Assembly (NCBI GenBank): GCA_012960475.1
Contig: DUBE01000010.1
Location: forward strand, 6,606-42,731
Direction of reading: 5' to 3'
From: Planctomycetota bacterium
Lineage (GTDB): Bacteria > Planctomycetota > UBA1135 > GCA-002686595
DNA length: 36,126 nt
Program-made: the position numbers and the translations under genes
Notes under the pieces: model-generated
Database searches by the model: none
The model's input: only the letters and a program-made list of their open reading frames with translations
Told to the model about the DNA's origin: nothing
Part shown: piece by piece, positions 16,814-27,306 of the stretch
Position numbering within the stretch: position 1 is the stretch's first letter
Layout of the letters: the number at the start of each line of letters is the position of its first letter

Positions 16814-19233
16814 TTTCCATGCGCTGGCTTGGCCGCCATGTGGATCTCTCGGGGGTTGATCCCGAGCAGTTGGCCCTGGACCTGACCCTTTCTACTGCAG
16901 AGGTGGAAGGGGTTGAACGGTTTGCTCCCTACCTCTCGGATGTGGTGGTGGGCCATGTGCTTGAGCGGGAGAAGCACCCGGACGCGGACAAACTGTGCAT
17001 CTGCAAGTTGGATGTGGGCACGGGCGAGAGCCTGCAGATCGTCTGCGGGGCGCCCAATGTTGCCGCAGGGCAAAGGGTCGCCGTCGCGACCGTGGGCACA
17101 GTCTTGCCTGGCGACTTCAAGATCAAGAAATCCAAGATTCGCGGTGTGCACTCCGTGGGCATGATCTGCTCCGAGCGCGAGTTGGGCCTTTCTGACGAGC
17201 ACGATGGCATTTGGGTCTTGCCGGGGGAGCCCACTACCGGCGCCCCAGTGGCCGAGGCCTTGGGGATCGACGATTGGGTGCTGGAGATCGACAACAAGTC
17301 TCTGACCCATCGGCCGGACCTTTGGGGTCATCGTGGAGTCGCACGGGAAGTTGCGGCTATTTTGGATCGGCCTCTCTTGCCCCTGGATACCAGCTTGCCC
17401 GAATTGGGTGGCGCCGATCCTGTCAAGGTGCTCGTGGAAAGCCCCGCTTGTTCGCGCTACATCGGCCTCTCAATAGACGGGGTCGGTGAGGGCAAGACTC
17501 CCGATTGGATGCGCTGCATGCTGTTGGCCACGGGTCAGCGGCCCATCGACTTGCTTGTGGACCTGTCAAATTTTGTGATGGGGGACCTGGGTCAACCGAA
17601 CCATACTTTTGATCGGGACCAGCTCGCTCGTGACGGTATCTTGGTGCGCGAGGCTCGCGAGGGAGAGACCCTTGTGACCTTGGACGAGGTGGAGCGCAAG
17701 TTGCGGCCCGCAGATCTTCTGATCTGTTCCGGCGACAAGGCCGTGGCCCTGGCGGGGATCATGGGCGGTCAAGACTCCAAGGTTCAGCAGGGCACCGGCC
17801 GCCTGCTGCTGGAGGTCGCTTGTTTCGAGCCCGTCCCCGTGCGTCGCACCAGCGCTCGCTTGGGCCTGCGGACGGATTCCTCCGCGCGCTTCGAAAAACA
17901 CCTGGATCCGACCTTGCCCCTCAAGGCTGCGGGACACTTTGCACGGCTCCTGCAGGAATTTCAGCCGGATGTGACCTTCCCTGCTTCTCTGGCGGATGCG
18001 GGGGACTGGAGCGATCCTGCTTGCGAGGTGGCTTTGAATCCCGATCAGGTGCGCCGTTCCCTGGGAGTGGGCATCTCGGATGAAGAGATGAGTGCCTTGC
18101 TCAGTAGCATTGACTTTGGGGTGCAGGCCAACGAGAAGGGTCTGATGGTCAGCGTGCCTTCAAACCGGGCCACCAAGGACATAGCCATCGAGATGGACCT
18201 GATTGAAGAAGTCGGGCGTCTTTACCGCTATGGGAATATTCCCGAGCGGCATCTGACAGGTGCTTTGGTGCCGCCGCCCGTGGACCATCGCCGAGAGTTG
18301 GCCGAGTCCTGCCGTGATCTGCTCGCGGGGGGCGCACGCTTTCACGAGACCTTGAGCTACTCCTTCCAGTCCGATGCCCTGCATCAGATGCTGGGGCTTG
18401 ACGGTGAATCCTATGTGTCGGTGATCAATCCTGTACAAGAGGGTTCCGCGCGCATCCGCCGTCAAGTGCTGCCCAGCTTGTTGGGTCTCTTGGAACCCAA
18501 CCGCCGTCAGCGAGATGAGGTGCGTCTGTTTGAAATCGGCAAGGGATATTTGCCAGAGCAGGTCAGCGACAGGGGGGAACCAGGAGAGGTGCACGAGTTG
18601 GCCCTGGTTCTCTGCAAGGCGAGGCAATCCGACACATCTTTTGATGAGGGCTGCTTGGCGCGCTTGATGGCGGTGGTGCAGGATCTGTTGAGCTCTCTTG
18701 AATTCCGCGAGCTGCAGTTCGTGGCAGTAGAACAGGCTCCCGTTTCATGGGTGCATCCCGTGCGCCGAGTTGAACTGCGAGTGGGTTCTGGTGACGGAGC
18801 TTGCGTGGGTTTTGTTGCAGAGTTGGATCCGGGCCTTGCAACACCCTTGGGCATCGATGGGGAACTTGTCAGCGATACCGCGGTGGCTTCCATTTCTTTG
18901 GATGCGCTCTTGGAACAGGAGCGCTCGGGTGGCTCCTACAACCCCCTGCCTCGCTATCCGGGTTTCAAGATCGATGTTGCCATCGTGGCCCCAGAAGAGG
19001 TTCCTGCACGAGACCTGTCGGGAGTGATTGAGAAGGCGGGCAAGGGAAACGCCAAGGACCTGGTGGTTTTTGATCTCTTTCGGGGGGATCAACTGGGAGC
19101 TGGCCGGCGATCTCTGGCATATCATCTGGTGCTCCAGTCCGACAAGAAGACCTTGACAGACAAGGACGCCCAGTCCTTCCTGCGCCGCCTGGAGCGGGGT
19201 TTGGGGGAGATTGGTGCTGAATTGCGCAGTTAG
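16807..19233 (+). CDS. pheT: Phenylalanyl-tRNA synthetase beta subunit
   Basis: Beta partners PheS, recognises tRNA-Phe and edits misacylated tRNA. The domain order is complete over 808 residues. An N-terminal part is followed by the EMAP-type tRNA-binding domain (about 45-150, with VLEREKHPDADKLCICKLDV). Next come the B3/B4 editing region with DLSNFVMGDLGQPNH and ALAGIMGG, the B5 domain near 400-480, a catalytic-like core, and the C-terminal FDX-ACB domain (about 715-808, PRYPGFKIDVAIV). The overlap with pheS (ATGCTGA at 16807-16813) indicates coupling. Confidence 0.97.
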   Translation: MLISMRWLGRHVDLSGVDPEQLALDLTLSTAEVEGVERFAPYLSDVVVGHVLEREKHPDADKLCICKLDVGTGESLQIVCGAPNVAAGQRVAVATVGTVLPGDFKIKKSKIRGVHSVGMICSERELGLSDEHDGIWVLPGEPTTGAPVAEALGIDDWVLEIDNKSLTHRPDLWGHRGVAREVAAILDRPLLPLDTSLPELGGADPVKVLVESPACSRYIGLSIDGVGEGKTPDWMRCMLLATGQRPIDLLVDLSNFVMGDLGQPNHTFDRDQLARDGILVREAREGETLVTLDEVERKLRPADLLICSGDKAVALAGIMGGQDSKVQQGTGRLLLEVACFEPVPVRRTSARLGLRTDSSARFEKHLDPTLPLKAAGHFARLLQEFQPDVTFPASLADAGDWSDPACEVALNPDQVRRSLGVGISDEEMSALLSSIDFGVQANEKGLMVSVPSNRATKDIAIEMDLIEEVGRLYRYGNIPERHLTGALVPPPVDHRRELAESCRDLLAGGARFHETLSYSFQSDALHQMLGLDGESYVSVINPVQEGSARIRRQVLPSLLGLLEPNRRQRDEVRLFEIGKGYLPEQVSDRGEPGEVHELALVLCKARQSDTSFDEGCLARLMAVVQDLLSSLEFRELQFVAVEQAPVSWVHPVRRVELRVGSGDGACVGFVAELDPGLATPLGIDGELVSDTAVASISLDALLEQERSGGSYNPLPRYPGFKIDVAIVAPEEVPARDLSGVIEKAGKGNAKDLVVFDLFRGDQLGAGRRSLAYHLVLQSDKKTLTDKDAQSFLRRLERGLGEIGAELRS

Positions 19234-19356
19234 CAGGGCCTTTCCTCTCAGTTGGGACCTTCGTGAAGGCCGATTCATTCCCAGGGGGCTGCCCCTGTCT
19301 CATTCCTGCCCCCTCGGATAACCTGGGTCTGCCCAACCTGAGCAAGAACAAGCACC

Positions 19357-20766
19357 GTGAAGATCGTCCTTGTCAATCCTCCTAGTCCACCCGAATTCCG
19401 CGTGTCCCGCGGACTGATGGGAGGCTTTGGCATGGCGGTCAGTCCCGAGCTGCTCTATCCACCGATTGAATTGGCTCATGTGGCCTCGTTCCTGGAGGAG
19501 TATGGCCACGAGGTCACGATTCACGATGCGGACGCGGCGGGCCTGGATGCGGACGGCATCCTGACGCGCATCCTGGCGGATGAGCCCGAGTTGGTCTGTC
19601 TGGATTCTTCCAGCACTTCTCTGGACCAGGATCTGGCGCTCGCGGGATGCGTCAAGCAGGGCAGTCAAGCCTTGGTGGCCATGCTTGGCAGTCAGGTGAC
19701 CTTTTGCCCGGATGAGGTTTTTGCGGAGGGCAGGATTGATGTGGTGGTGCGCGGGGAACCTGAAGCCACCGTGAGCGCCCTCGCCAACCGAATCACCGAG
19801 GGCAAGCCCCTGGGAGGGCTCGAGGGAATCTCGCGGGTAGAGACGGACGGCACGGTGGTGCACGAGCCTGAGCGCGCAAAAATCCGTGACCTTGATGCTC
19901 TGCCGATCCCTGCCCGACATCTGCTCGACAACCAAGCTTATCACTTCCCAGGGATTCAGGGGACGGTGACCACAGTCAAGTCCTCTCGGGGTTGTCCCCT
20001 TGACTGCTCCTTTTGCGGCTACACCCTTGCTCAGGGCCTGCGCTTTCGCTTTCGTAGTCCCGAGCATGTCTTGCGGGAGCTCGATGATCTCTACGTGAAC
20101 CACGGCCTGCGCCATGTGGTCTTCCGGGATCCCATCTTCACCACCCGCAAGGACCGGGTGCTGGCGATCTGCGACGGCATCGTCGAGCGCGGCTGGAAGG
20201 ACCTGATATGGCAGTGCGAAACCGCGGTCAAGACTCTCGACGAGAACTTGCTCAAGCGCATGGCTGACGCGGGTTGCCGCCATATTTCCCTAGGCATCGA
20301 GTCGGGCAACGCAGAAATCCAGCGTAAGCACTGCGGCAACAAGCTCAGCGACCTGGAACAGGCAGCGGAGGTTTTCCGAGTTTGTCGCGAGGTGGGCATT
20401 GAGACCCGCGCCTTCTGCATGATTGGCTTCCCTGAGGAAACCCCCGCCATGGCGGATGAAACCATAGCGTTGGTCAACCGCCTCGACCCGGACCAGGTTC
20501 AGTTCTGCGCGGTGACCGCATACCCTGGTACGCCGCTCTACAAGATGTTGCGTGGTACGCGCGAATTCGATTTTGCCACCATGACCGGCTACGGTGCTTT
20601 GGAAGGCAATGAACACATGAGCGCGGAAGATATCGAACAGAAGATCCGCGAGGCTTATCGCAGCTTCTACGGACGACCGAAACGTCTGCTGCGGGAATTC
20701 GCGAACCCGGGGCGCCTGGTGGGCAGGGTGCTGCGCTACTTCACCCTCTTTCGGCGGCGCGCCTAG
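19357..20766 (+). CDS. Radical SAM protein with N-terminal B12-binding-like domain
   Basis: The N-terminal ~150 residues have the Rossmann-like layout of the B12-binding domain in this class (MKIVLVNPPSPPE, then IELAHVASFLEEYGHEVTI). The DxHxxG cobalamin motif is absent, as in many relatives. The radical SAM core carries CPLDCSFC with cluster cysteines at 213, 217 and 220. GIESGN follows at about 294-299. Family members modify lipids, hopanoids, tetrapyrroles or peptides, and the substrate cannot be read here. The start is GTG 19357. No obvious partner gene is adjacent. The gene before it is pheT and the next plus-strand gene is over 1.7 kb away. Confidence 0.9.
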   Translation: MKIVLVNPPSPPEFRVSRGLMGGFGMAVSPELLYPPIELAHVASFLEEYGHEVTIHDADAAGLDADGILTRILADEPELVCLDSSSTSLDQDLALAGCVKQGSQALVAMLGSQVTFCPDEVFAEGRIDVVVRGEPEATVSALANRITEGKPLGGLEGISRVETDGTVVHEPERAKIRDLDALPIPARHLLDNQAYHFPGIQGTVTTVKSSRGCPLDCSFCGYTLAQGLRFRFRSPEHVLRELDDLYVNHGLRHVVFRDPIFTTRKDRVLAICDGIVERGWKDLIWQCETAVKTLDENLLKRMADAGCRHISLGIESGNAEIQRKHCGNKLSDLEQAAEVFRVCREVGIETRAFCMIGFPEETPAMADETIALVNRLDPDQVQFCAVTAYPGTPLYKMLRGTREFDFATMTGYGALEGNEHMSAEDIEQKIREAYRSFYGRPKRLLREFANPGRLVGRVLRYFTLFRRRA

Positions 20767-21055
20767 GGGGCGCCCACGAGACGGGAAAGAAGGTCGGGCC
20801 CCTGGAGCTGCGCTCCAGAGACCCGAGGTTCGGATGTGCGGGACCCTCCCTGGATCCCGACATCCTTGGACTCCTTCTTCTAGATGGAGAGGTCTTGAAA
20901 TCCAGAGCAGCAGCGAGCGGACCACGGTGAGTGGTTCGAGTGCCGAGGGTTCTGGAGACCTCCCGTCCAAGGGCACTTCCGGCCGGGGCGAGGCATGCGG
21001 GGCGAGTTTTCGCGAAGAAAGTCTGGTCGGGCCGGTTATCCGCACGGGCACAAGA
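20767..21055. other. Gene-free stretch after the radical SAM gene
   Basis: I see no convincing gene on either strand. CTGGAGC (20802-20808) and GCTCCAG (20812-20818) form a seven-pair hairpin with a three-base loop shortly after the radical SAM stop, without a T-run. A GAGGTCT/AGACCTC pair about 60 bases apart lies near 20889 and 20955. These are slight signs of RNA structure, with no recognised RNA family. ORFs crossing the stretch have low-complexity, shadow-like products. Confidence 0.4.
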
Positions 21056-21088
21056 AAACCCACCCCCAAGTGCCTTGGGGGTGGGTTT
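21056..21088 (-). terminator. Terminator of the minus-strand pair
   Basis: AAACCCACCCCCAAG (21056-21070) pairs perfectly with CTTGGGGGTGGGTTT (21074-21088) across a TGC loop. Read on the minus strand, the stem is followed by TTTTCTTG, a fair U-rich tail, and lies 34 bases after the stop of the 66-residue gene. On the plus strand only three T residues follow, so it works best for the minus strand. Confidence 0.75.
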
Positions 21089-21122
21089 GCTACTTGCGAG
21101 GTGGTCGGGCTGAGGCCGACTT

Positions 21123-21323
21123 CTAATTGCCAGCAGGGGCGTCACCGGGTTCACCAGCGGTCTCATGGGGGATGCTGGTGTGGGGCAGGCGGGTGAGGTC
21201 CACCCAAACAATGGAGCGGGTCTCGGGGAAGAGAAGCAACACCCAGGGGGTGTCATGGAGGACGACCCGGCCTGCACCGGGTTCAGGGACGTCCAGGTCG
21301 AAGGGGTCAGGGATGGGTTTCAT
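21123..21323 (-). CDS. Small 66-residue protein, unknown
   Basis: I do not recognise this protein. It begins MKPIPDPFDLDVPEPGAG. A central block reads like a folded beta-rich core (RVVLHDTPWVLLLFPETRSI, then VWVDLTRLPHT), and a short Pro/Gly-rich tail follows. Third codon positions are mostly G or C. A terminator for the same strand follows 34 bases after the stop, which supports a real gene. A GAGAG lies about six bases before the ATG. It is 165 bases downstream of the methyltransferase on the same strand and may share its transcript. Confidence 0.6.
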   Translation of the reverse strand: MKPIPDPFDLDVPEPGAGRVVLHDTPWVLLLFPETRSIVWVDLTRLPHTSIPHETAGEPGDAPAGN

Positions 21324-21488
21324 GGTGGGCTCTCGGACTCAATCAATCGGCACCCTGGAGCCCAAGTTGCCCCCTTCCTGGGGGAATTTTCTCTGTCCGA
21401 AGTGGACCTTTATTTCGGATTTCTTGAGAGCTTCCTGAGCCCCCTTCCGGAGCCCTCGGGAGAGGCTCAGGAGTGGTGTCCAGGGACT

Positions 21489-22340
21489 TCAGGCCCCTTG
21501 GTCCACCCGCGCTGTGGCCTGCACGAACGAGTAGAAAATCACGGAATCCGGATCATGGGTCACCGTTGCCAATTCGCGTTTCATGCCCTCAACGGTCTCG
21601 CTGTTGATCAGCCCGGTCCGCAGCAGGCTCTCGGATCCCGAGAGCAACAATTCGGACCAATAGGCCAGGAACTCCGAGCGTTCCTCGGGCCAGCGGTTGT
21701 CCAGATGGACCGTGCGTACCTCGGTGGCGATGTCGCGATAACCATTCTCCAGGAGCAGGTTGCCCAGGCGCGCCCCGATGAAGGGGTCGCCTCCCAGATC
21801 GTACTGGTGGTCGTTGAAGGCCGCCCAATAGGCCAGGGTCGAGGGGGAGTAGGGGGCCAGGAAGAAAGAGGCGTTCTGCACCTCGTTGACCACCACCGGG
21901 CTGCCACTGGTCAGGACTCTGCGCACTTCTGCGAGTACTCGGGTGGGATCAGGGATGTGCTCCAGAACCCAGCACAGGTAGGCCCCATCAAAGCTGTCCA
22001 AGGCAAAGTCCATGGCCGTGGCGTTTCCGGACACAAATTGTACGCGCTCTGCACTCAGGCTCTGCTGGCTGATCACCCTCATGGCCGCGTCGAGGTTTTT
22101 CGTGCTCGCGTCGAGGCCCGTAACATGCAGGTCGGGAAAGTCTCGTAGCAGGATCTGGGTCTGGGCACCCACTCCGCAGCCCACTTCAAGCAGGTTGCGG
22201 CAGTTTTTGAAGGGCAGTTGGCCGTGAATGCGGTGCTCAAGAATTCGTGCTTGGCGAATCAGGCGATCTGCTTCTTCATCGCTGAAGCCATGCAGGTAGC
22301 CTTGCTGATCGGGTTGTTGGCTGGGTTGGGGGCTGGGCAT
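21489..22340 (-). CDS. Class I SAM-dependent methyltransferase
   Basis: This 283-residue protein has the Rossmann methyltransferase fold. Motif I is [12 protein letters not shown] (about residues 50-61). The acidic residue that binds the SAM ribose is in VTGLDAST (near D77). The motif around [16 protein letters not shown] is the usual post-II region, and [15 protein letters not shown] follows. The C-terminal third ([20 protein letters not shown] and beyond) is the likely substrate-binding part. The substrate is unknown. The gene is divergent from acsA, with 137 bases between the two starts. Confidence 0.88.
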   Translation of the reverse strand: MPSPQPSQQPDQQGYLHGFSDEEADRLIRQARILEHRIHGQLPFKNCRNLLEVGCGVGAQTQILLRDFPDLHVTGLDASTKNLDAAMRVISQQSLSAERVQFVSGNATAMDFALDSFDGAYLCWVLEHIPDPTRVLAEVRRVLTSGSPVVVNEVQNASFFLAPYSPSTLAYWAAFNDHQYDLGGDPFIGARLGNLLLENGYRDIATEVRTVHLDNRWPEERSEFLAYWSELLLSGSESLLRTGLINSETVEGMKRELATVTHDPDSVIFYSFVQATARVDQGA

Positions 22341-22477
22341 TGGGCCGCAGGATGCGAGAGGGCAGGGGGGGAGCGCCAGCAGGCTTCAGGATCGCCTTAA
22401 GCTACATACGACTCCTGCGGCTAGACTGTGGCGTAGCCGTTTCTACTCCCGGCTCTTGTCCTTCCCCGAAAAGATCC

Positions 22478-24439
22478 ATGAGCCAACAGATCGAGAACAT
22501 CCTTCACGAGAATCGCCGCTTCAGTCCCTCGGATGCATTCAGGCGGGCCTCGCGCATGGGCGACGAGGCGGAGTACCAGGCCATGTATCAATGCTCAATC
22601 GATGATCCCGATGGGTTCTGGGGCGAGGTGGCCCGGGAACTGCCCTGGATAAGGCCCTTTGAACGGGTCCTGGATTGGTCCAAAGCACCGGTGGCCAGCT
22701 GGTTTGATGGGGGGCAGTTGAATGCTTCGGCTGTGTGTTTGGATCAGCATGCGGATGGCGAGCGCGCCAACAAGGTGGCGATTCACTGGGAAGGGGAACC
22801 CGGGGATGCACGTAGTTTCACCTACAGGGAACTGCGGATGGAGGTTGCACGTTTCGCCAATGTGCTCAAGTCCCGCGGAATTGGCAAGGGCGACCGGGTC
22901 GCGATCTACATGCCCATGATCCCTGAACTCGCGATGGCGGTTCTGGCCTGCGCGCGAATCGGCGCGATTCACTCAGTTGTCTTTGGGGGTTTTTCTGCCC
23001 AGGCCCTACGCGACCGCATTGAGGACACCGGCTGCAACGCAGTTATCTGCGCGGACGGGGGCTGGCGCCGTGGCAGTGTCTTGCCTCTCAAGCAGGAGGT
23101 CGACAAGTCCTTGGAAGGAATTGATCATGTGCATACGGTGCTGGTGGTGCGGCGCACAGAAAATGAGGTGGAATGGAACAGTGAACGAGATGTGTGGTTG
23201 CACGAGGCGCTTGAATCCGTCAGCGACTCATGCGTGCCAGAAGCCATGGAGAGTGAAGACGTACTGTTCCTGCTGTACACCTCGGGTTCTACGGGCAAGC
23301 CCAAGGGCATCATGCACACGACTGGAGGTTACATGGTGGGCGCCTATCTCTCCACACGCATGGTCTTCGATTTGCAAGAGGACGATGTGTACTGGTGCAC
23401 CGCGGATGTGGGTTGGATCACGGGGCACAGCTACATCATCTACGGACCCCTGGCCAATGGCGCCACCATCGTGATGTACGAGGGCGCGCCCAATGCTCCC
23501 GCGGAGGATCGTTTCTGGGATATCTGTGAGCGTCTGGGGGTCACGGTTTTCTACACCGCACCCACTGCGATCCGTGCCTTCATGAAGTGGGGCGACGAGC
23601 ATGTGCAAAAACACGATCTGTCCAAGCTTCGCTTGCTGGGCACCGTGGGGGAGCCGATCAATCCCGAGGCCTGGACCTGGTATCACCGGGTGGTGGGGGG
23701 CGAACGATGCCCCATCGTTGACACCTGGTGGCAGACGGAGACTGGTGGCATCATGTTGACGCCCCTGCCCGGTTGCACCGATACCAAGCCCGGTTCAGCC
23801 ACACGGCCTTTCTTTGGCGTGGACGCCTGTATCTTGAATGAGGAGGGGCAGGTACTCGGGCCCAACCAGGGTGGATTGTTGGCTCTGCGCAAACCCTGGC
23901 CTTCCATGTTGCGTGGCATCTGGGGGGACGAGCAACGTTTCAAGGATACTTACTGGTCCAAGTGGCCAGATGGCTGGACGTATTTTGCCGGGGACGGTGC
24001 GCGTCAGGACGAGGATGGGTATTTCTGGGTCTTGGGTCGAGTGGATGACGTGATCAATGTCAGTGGACACAGGCTCTCCACAATGGAGGTTGAGAGCTCG
24101 CTGGTGGCCCACGAGGCTGTGGTGGAGGCGGCCGTGGTGGGCAGGCCAGATGACTTGACCGGGGAAGCGATCGTGGCCTTTGTGACCACACTCACGGGAA
24201 TCGATGGCAATGATGACGTGCGCGCTGCCCTGATTGAGCATGTGGCCGAGCAGATCGGCAAGCTTGCCCGTCCCCAGGAGATCCGCTTTACCGATGCGCT
24301 GCCAAAAACACGCTCGGGGAAAATAATGCGGCGTCTGCTGCGGGATGTTGCCGCCGGACGCGAGAGCAACCAGGACATGTCCACCATTGAAGATGCAGGG
24401 GTGCTGGAGCGCCTGCGATTGACGGATGGTCAGAAATGA
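22478..24439 (+). CDS. acsA: Acetyl-CoA synthetase (AMP-forming)
   Basis: It activates acetate to acetyl-CoA through acetyl-AMP. The P-loop-like motif [11 protein letters not shown] is at residues 267-277. The [10 protein letters not shown] segment keeps the Trp that narrows the acyl pocket to acetate in Salmonella Acs. The C-terminal [11 protein letters not shown] carries the catalytic lysine K615, which is the acetylation-controlled residue in relatives. The ATG at 22478 gives 653 residues, the usual length. The frame is open upstream, but that part runs over the divergent promoter region. Its stop overlaps the start of the next gene (ATGA), coupling it to a secreted multiheme protein. Confidence 0.96.
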   Translation: MSQQIENILHENRRFSPSDAFRRASRMGDEAEYQAMYQCSIDDPDGFWGEVARELPWIRPFERVLDWSKAPVASWFDGGQLNASAVCLDQHADGERANKVAIHWEGEPGDARSFTYRELRMEVARFANVLKSRGIGKGDRVAIYMPMIPELAMAVLACARIGAIHSVVFGGFSAQALRDRIEDTGCNAVICADGGWRRGSVLPLKQEVDKSLEGIDHVHTVLVVRRTENEVEWNSERDVWLHEALESVSDSCVPEAMESEDVLFLLYTSGSTGKPKGIMHTTGGYMVGAYLSTRMVFDLQEDDVYWCTADVGWITGHSYIIYGPLANGATIVMYEGAPNAPAEDRFWDICERLGVTVFYTAPTAIRAFMKWGDEHVQKHDLSKLRLLGTVGEPINPEAWTWYHRVVGGERCPIVDTWWQTETGGIMLTPLPGCTDTKPGSATRPFFGVDACILNEEGQVLGPNQGGLLALRKPWPSMLRGIWGDEQRFKDTYWSKWPDGWTYFAGDGARQDEDGYFWVLGRVDDVINVSGHRLSTMEVESSLVAHEAVVEAAVVGRPDDLTGEAIVAFVTTLTGIDGNDDVRAALIEHVAEQIGKLARPQEIRFTDALPKTRSGKIMRRLLRDVAAGRESNQDMSTIEDAGVLERLRLTDGQK

Positions 24440-27306
24440 TGGGCGTTGGTTTCTGGAAGAGTAGCCCTTGGGCTGTGTTGTTGCTCGGCTCCGCTGTCGT
24501 TCCCGCGCAAGACCAGGGCGCTGATGGGTTCGTCATGGGCGAGGAACTGTTGGTGCAGTCGGCCTGCATCAACTGTCACGAGGTCACGCCTGCCCTGCAA
24601 GGACGTTTGCAAGCCGCAACTGCGCCGGATCTTTCAAGGGTTGGGGCGCGTCTCTCGCCATCCTGGATGAACAAATTCCTGCATAACCCCCGTGGCCTGC
24701 GACCCCATGGGAACATGCCCAACATGCTGGCGGGATTGTCGGCGGAGGAGCGCGATCAAGCTGGTTTGGAGCTGGCGGGTTTCCTCTCGAGTCTGGGGGG
24801 GCCTCTGGCCCAGGAGGTGCATGCCACGAGCCAGCGCTCGATTGAGTCTGGCCGGCAGCTTTTTCACTCGGTCGGTTGTGTTGCCTGTCATCGGCCTCTG
24901 GAGGACTTCCTCGATCTGGAACTTTCCCTGGAAGACGCAGATGAGGTGCGGCGCGCTGAGCCAGAGCCCGCTGATGACCCGTCACAAACAGATCCCCTGG
25001 CTGTTCCGGGGATCTTGGGTGGCATGCTTGCGCCTCGGAATCTGGATCTTCCCGCGTTGGTTCCCATGACATCAGTCACTCCCTTGATGGAGTTCCTGCT
25101 CGATCCTTTGTCCGTGCGTCCTTCGGGCTTGATGCCTGATATGGGCCTCACTCGATCGGAAGCTGAGGACATTGCGGTGTACCTGCTGCGTGGTCAGTTG
25201 GCGCAAGAACCGGTGCCTTCGCCGGGGCTGGCAGTAGATGTGCTCAAGGGGAATTTCTCCAAGTTCAAGGATCTCTCCGAACCCATGGCCGAGTCCCAGG
25301 CCTGGGCTTCCAAGGTGGCCATCGGGAATCTGGTCAGCGGAGATTACTTTGGACTGCGGTTTCAAGGCTCCCTGGAGATTCCAGCGGCGGGGGAGTGGAC
25401 TTTTCATCTGCGCAGTGATGACGGCTCTCAGCTTTGGATCGATGGGCGCTCAGTGCTGAACAACTGGGGTGTTCATGGTGCAATCACCAAGCAGGCCAGT
25501 TTTGTACTCAGTGAGGGATCCCACCAGATCGAGGTGCATTACTTTGAACAGGGTGGAGGAGTGGCCCTCAAGCTGGAATGGGAAGGGCCCGGTGTTTCCT
25601 TGGAGGAGGTGCCTGCAAGCGCCTTTTCTCATCTGGGCTTCGGCTTGCGGCCACCTCTGGCGGAAGCCGCTGAACCCGAGCTTGTGGCCCGGGGAAGCAA
25701 GCGTTTTGTCAGCCTTGGTTGCGGAGCGTGCCATACCACGGGAACGGAACTGGATCAGAGCCCCTTGGTGGGCCAGGGCGTGGGACCGCCCCTGGCGAGT
25801 CTGGCGGGATCTTCAGGGTCGGGTTGCCTGACCGGCGGCGCTGCCCGGGGGCCACGCTGGTCTTTCGATATAGAAAAACATGGCGCCCTCAAGGAATTCT
25901 TGGACGAGCTGGGGAGCCTCAAGCCGGAATTGGCTCCGGAACAGCGTCTTGCCCGCAGCATGACCCGCCTCGGCTGTGTGCACTGTCACCGTCGCGCTGG
26001 ACGCGGGGGCGTACATCCCTGGGATAGGGATTACTTTCAGGCCCGTGAGGGCGCGGATCTTGGGGACGAGGGACGCTTGCCGCCTAGCCTTGACGGAGTT
26101 GGCGGAAAACTCAAGCTAGAAGCCTTGCAGGGGGTAATGACTCGCGGGGAGGGCGTGCGGCCCTACATGACCACCAGGATGCCCCAGTTCGGAGAGCAGA
26201 ATATCGGCTGGATGGCTGAGGCGTTCGCAGCTTTGGATCCAGATCTGCCGCGCTCACAAGCTGGCGCTGAGGGCCACTTGATCCTCGGCGTCCAACTGCT
26301 GGGCACAGAAGATGGGCTGGGCTGCATTCAATGTCATGATTTTGCCGGCTATCCCAGCCTGGGCATTCGCGCGGTGGACTTGGGGAGCATGGGAGCGCGT
26401 ATCAAGCCTGGTTGGTTCGAGGCTCTCTTGCGCGATCCCCGCAGAGTCAACATGAATACTCGCATGGCGGAGCTCTTCGTGGACGGCAAGAGCTTGGCGC
26501 CCGATGTGCTCGAGGGCGATCCCGCAGCTCAAATCCGCGCGGTTTGGCAGGCCCTCTCCCTCGGTGACGGCATGCCTACTCCGCCTGGCTTGAACACTCC
26601 CGACTCCGCGTTTGAACTGCGCCCCTCACAGGGCGTGGTGACTTGCGGGGTCTTCATGCGCGATATGAGTCCGCGCACTCTGGTGGTGGGCTTTCCGGAC
26701 TTTGTTCATTATGCCTTCGACATGCAGAACAGTCGTCTGGGTCGCATCTGGCAGGGACGTTTCTTCAATGCCCGTGGCACCTGGGAGGGACGCGCGGGCT
26801 CTCTGGAAATGCCAACGGGTTCCAAGCTGATCGAGTTGCCCATGAGGACGGTCTTTGCGCAGTTGGACACTCCTGACGCTCCCTGGCCCGAGACCCTGGG
26901 CCGGGAGGCGGGCATTGAGGTGCTTGGTCGTCAGCAGACCCTGGGGGCGGCACCGGTCTTTCGCTACCGCATAGGAGGCGTTAGAGTCGAGGAGACCTTG
27001 CAGCCCGTGCAGCGCAAAGGGCGCCGAGGATTTGTGCGTAGTTGGACCCTTGAGGCAGAGAGCGCCGATGCCGGGCGCGGCTTGATCTTGCGGCCCATGC
27101 CTGGGGGAGAGCTCAGTGCTCTGGCCTCGGGACACTGGCAAGCGGAAATTGGCAGCCAACTGCTGGAGATTCACCTGGGGCAGGGATTTGCCCAAGTTCC
27201 TCTGACCGGGGTTGAGGGTGAGTTGCGTTGGCCGGTGGTTTTCCAGCCACTGGAGGACGATCCCGAGCGTTTCGGCGCAACCTTGAGCATGGAGTTGTTG
27301 TGGTAA
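24436..27306 (+). CDS. Secreted pentaheme cytochrome c protein with PA14 domain
   Basis: The 956-residue protein starts with a signal peptide (cut near VVPAQDQ). Five c-type heme sites CXXCH are visible: CINCH 44-48, CVACH 148-152, CGACH 429-433, CVHCH 514-518 and CIQCH 630-634. Met residues in positions suited to axial ligands follow, as in NMPNML near 93. Between hemes 2 and 3 lies a PA14-type carbohydrate-binding domain (about 265-400, with [17 protein letters not shown]). The C-terminal ~250 residues ([20 protein letters not shown], then WQGRF) match the DUF6797-like module common in planctomycete and verrucomicrobial surface cytochromes (from memory). The partner substrate is probably a carbohydrate (inference). 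It overlaps acsA by four bases and the next gene as TAATG. Confidence 0.88.
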   Translation: MMGVGFWKSSPWAVLLLGSAVVPAQDQGADGFVMGEELLVQSACINCHEVTPALQGRLQAATAPDLSRVGARLSPSWMNKFLHNPRGLRPHGNMPNMLAGLSAEERDQAGLELAGFLSSLGGPLAQEVHATSQRSIESGRQLFHSVGCVACHRPLEDFLDLELSLEDADEVRRAEPEPADDPSQTDPLAVPGILGGMLAPRNLDLPALVPMTSVTPLMEFLLDPLSVRPSGLMPDMGLTRSEAEDIAVYLLRGQLAQEPVPSPGLAVDVLKGNFSKFKDLSEPMAESQAWASKVAIGNLVSGDYFGLRFQGSLEIPAAGEWTFHLRSDDGSQLWIDGRSVLNNWGVHGAITKQASFVLSEGSHQIEVHYFEQGGGVALKLEWEGPGVSLEEVPASAFSHLGFGLRPPLAEAAEPELVARGSKRFVSLGCGACHTTGTELDQSPLVGQGVGPPLASLAGSSGSGCLTGGAARGPRWSFDIEKHGALKEFLDELGSLKPELAPEQRLARSMTRLGCVHCHRRAGRGGVHPWDRDYFQAREGADLGDEGRLPPSLDGVGGKLKLEALQGVMTRGEGVRPYMTTRMPQFGEQNIGWMAEAFAALDPDLPRSQAGAEGHLILGVQLLGTEDGLGCIQCHDFAGYPSLGIRAVDLGSMGARIKPGWFEALLRDPRRVNMNTRMAELFVDGKSLAPDVLEGDPAAQIRAVWQALSLGDGMPTPPGLNTPDSAFELRPSQGVVTCGVFMRDMSPRTLVVGFPDFVHYAFDMQNSRLGRIWQGRFFNARGTWEGRAGSLEMPTGSKLIELPMRTVFAQLDTPDAPWPETLGREAGIEVLGRQQTLGAAPVFRYRIGGVRVEETLQPVQRKGRRGFVRSWTLEAESADAGRGLILRPMPGGELSALASGHWQAEIGSQLLEIHLGQGFAQVPLTGVEGELRWPVVFQPLEDDPERFGATLSMELLW

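Noticed and set aside
20880..20970. tRNA-like stretch (GGTCTTGAAATCC and GGTTCGAG)
   Set aside because: No cloverleaf can be drawn: the acceptor ends do not pair and the D and T arms are missing or misplaced.
21165..22148. Plus-strand ORF of 327 codons across the methyltransferase
   Set aside because: The minus strand holds a clear SAM motif I and a full methyltransferase. The plus-strand product has no fold-like pattern.
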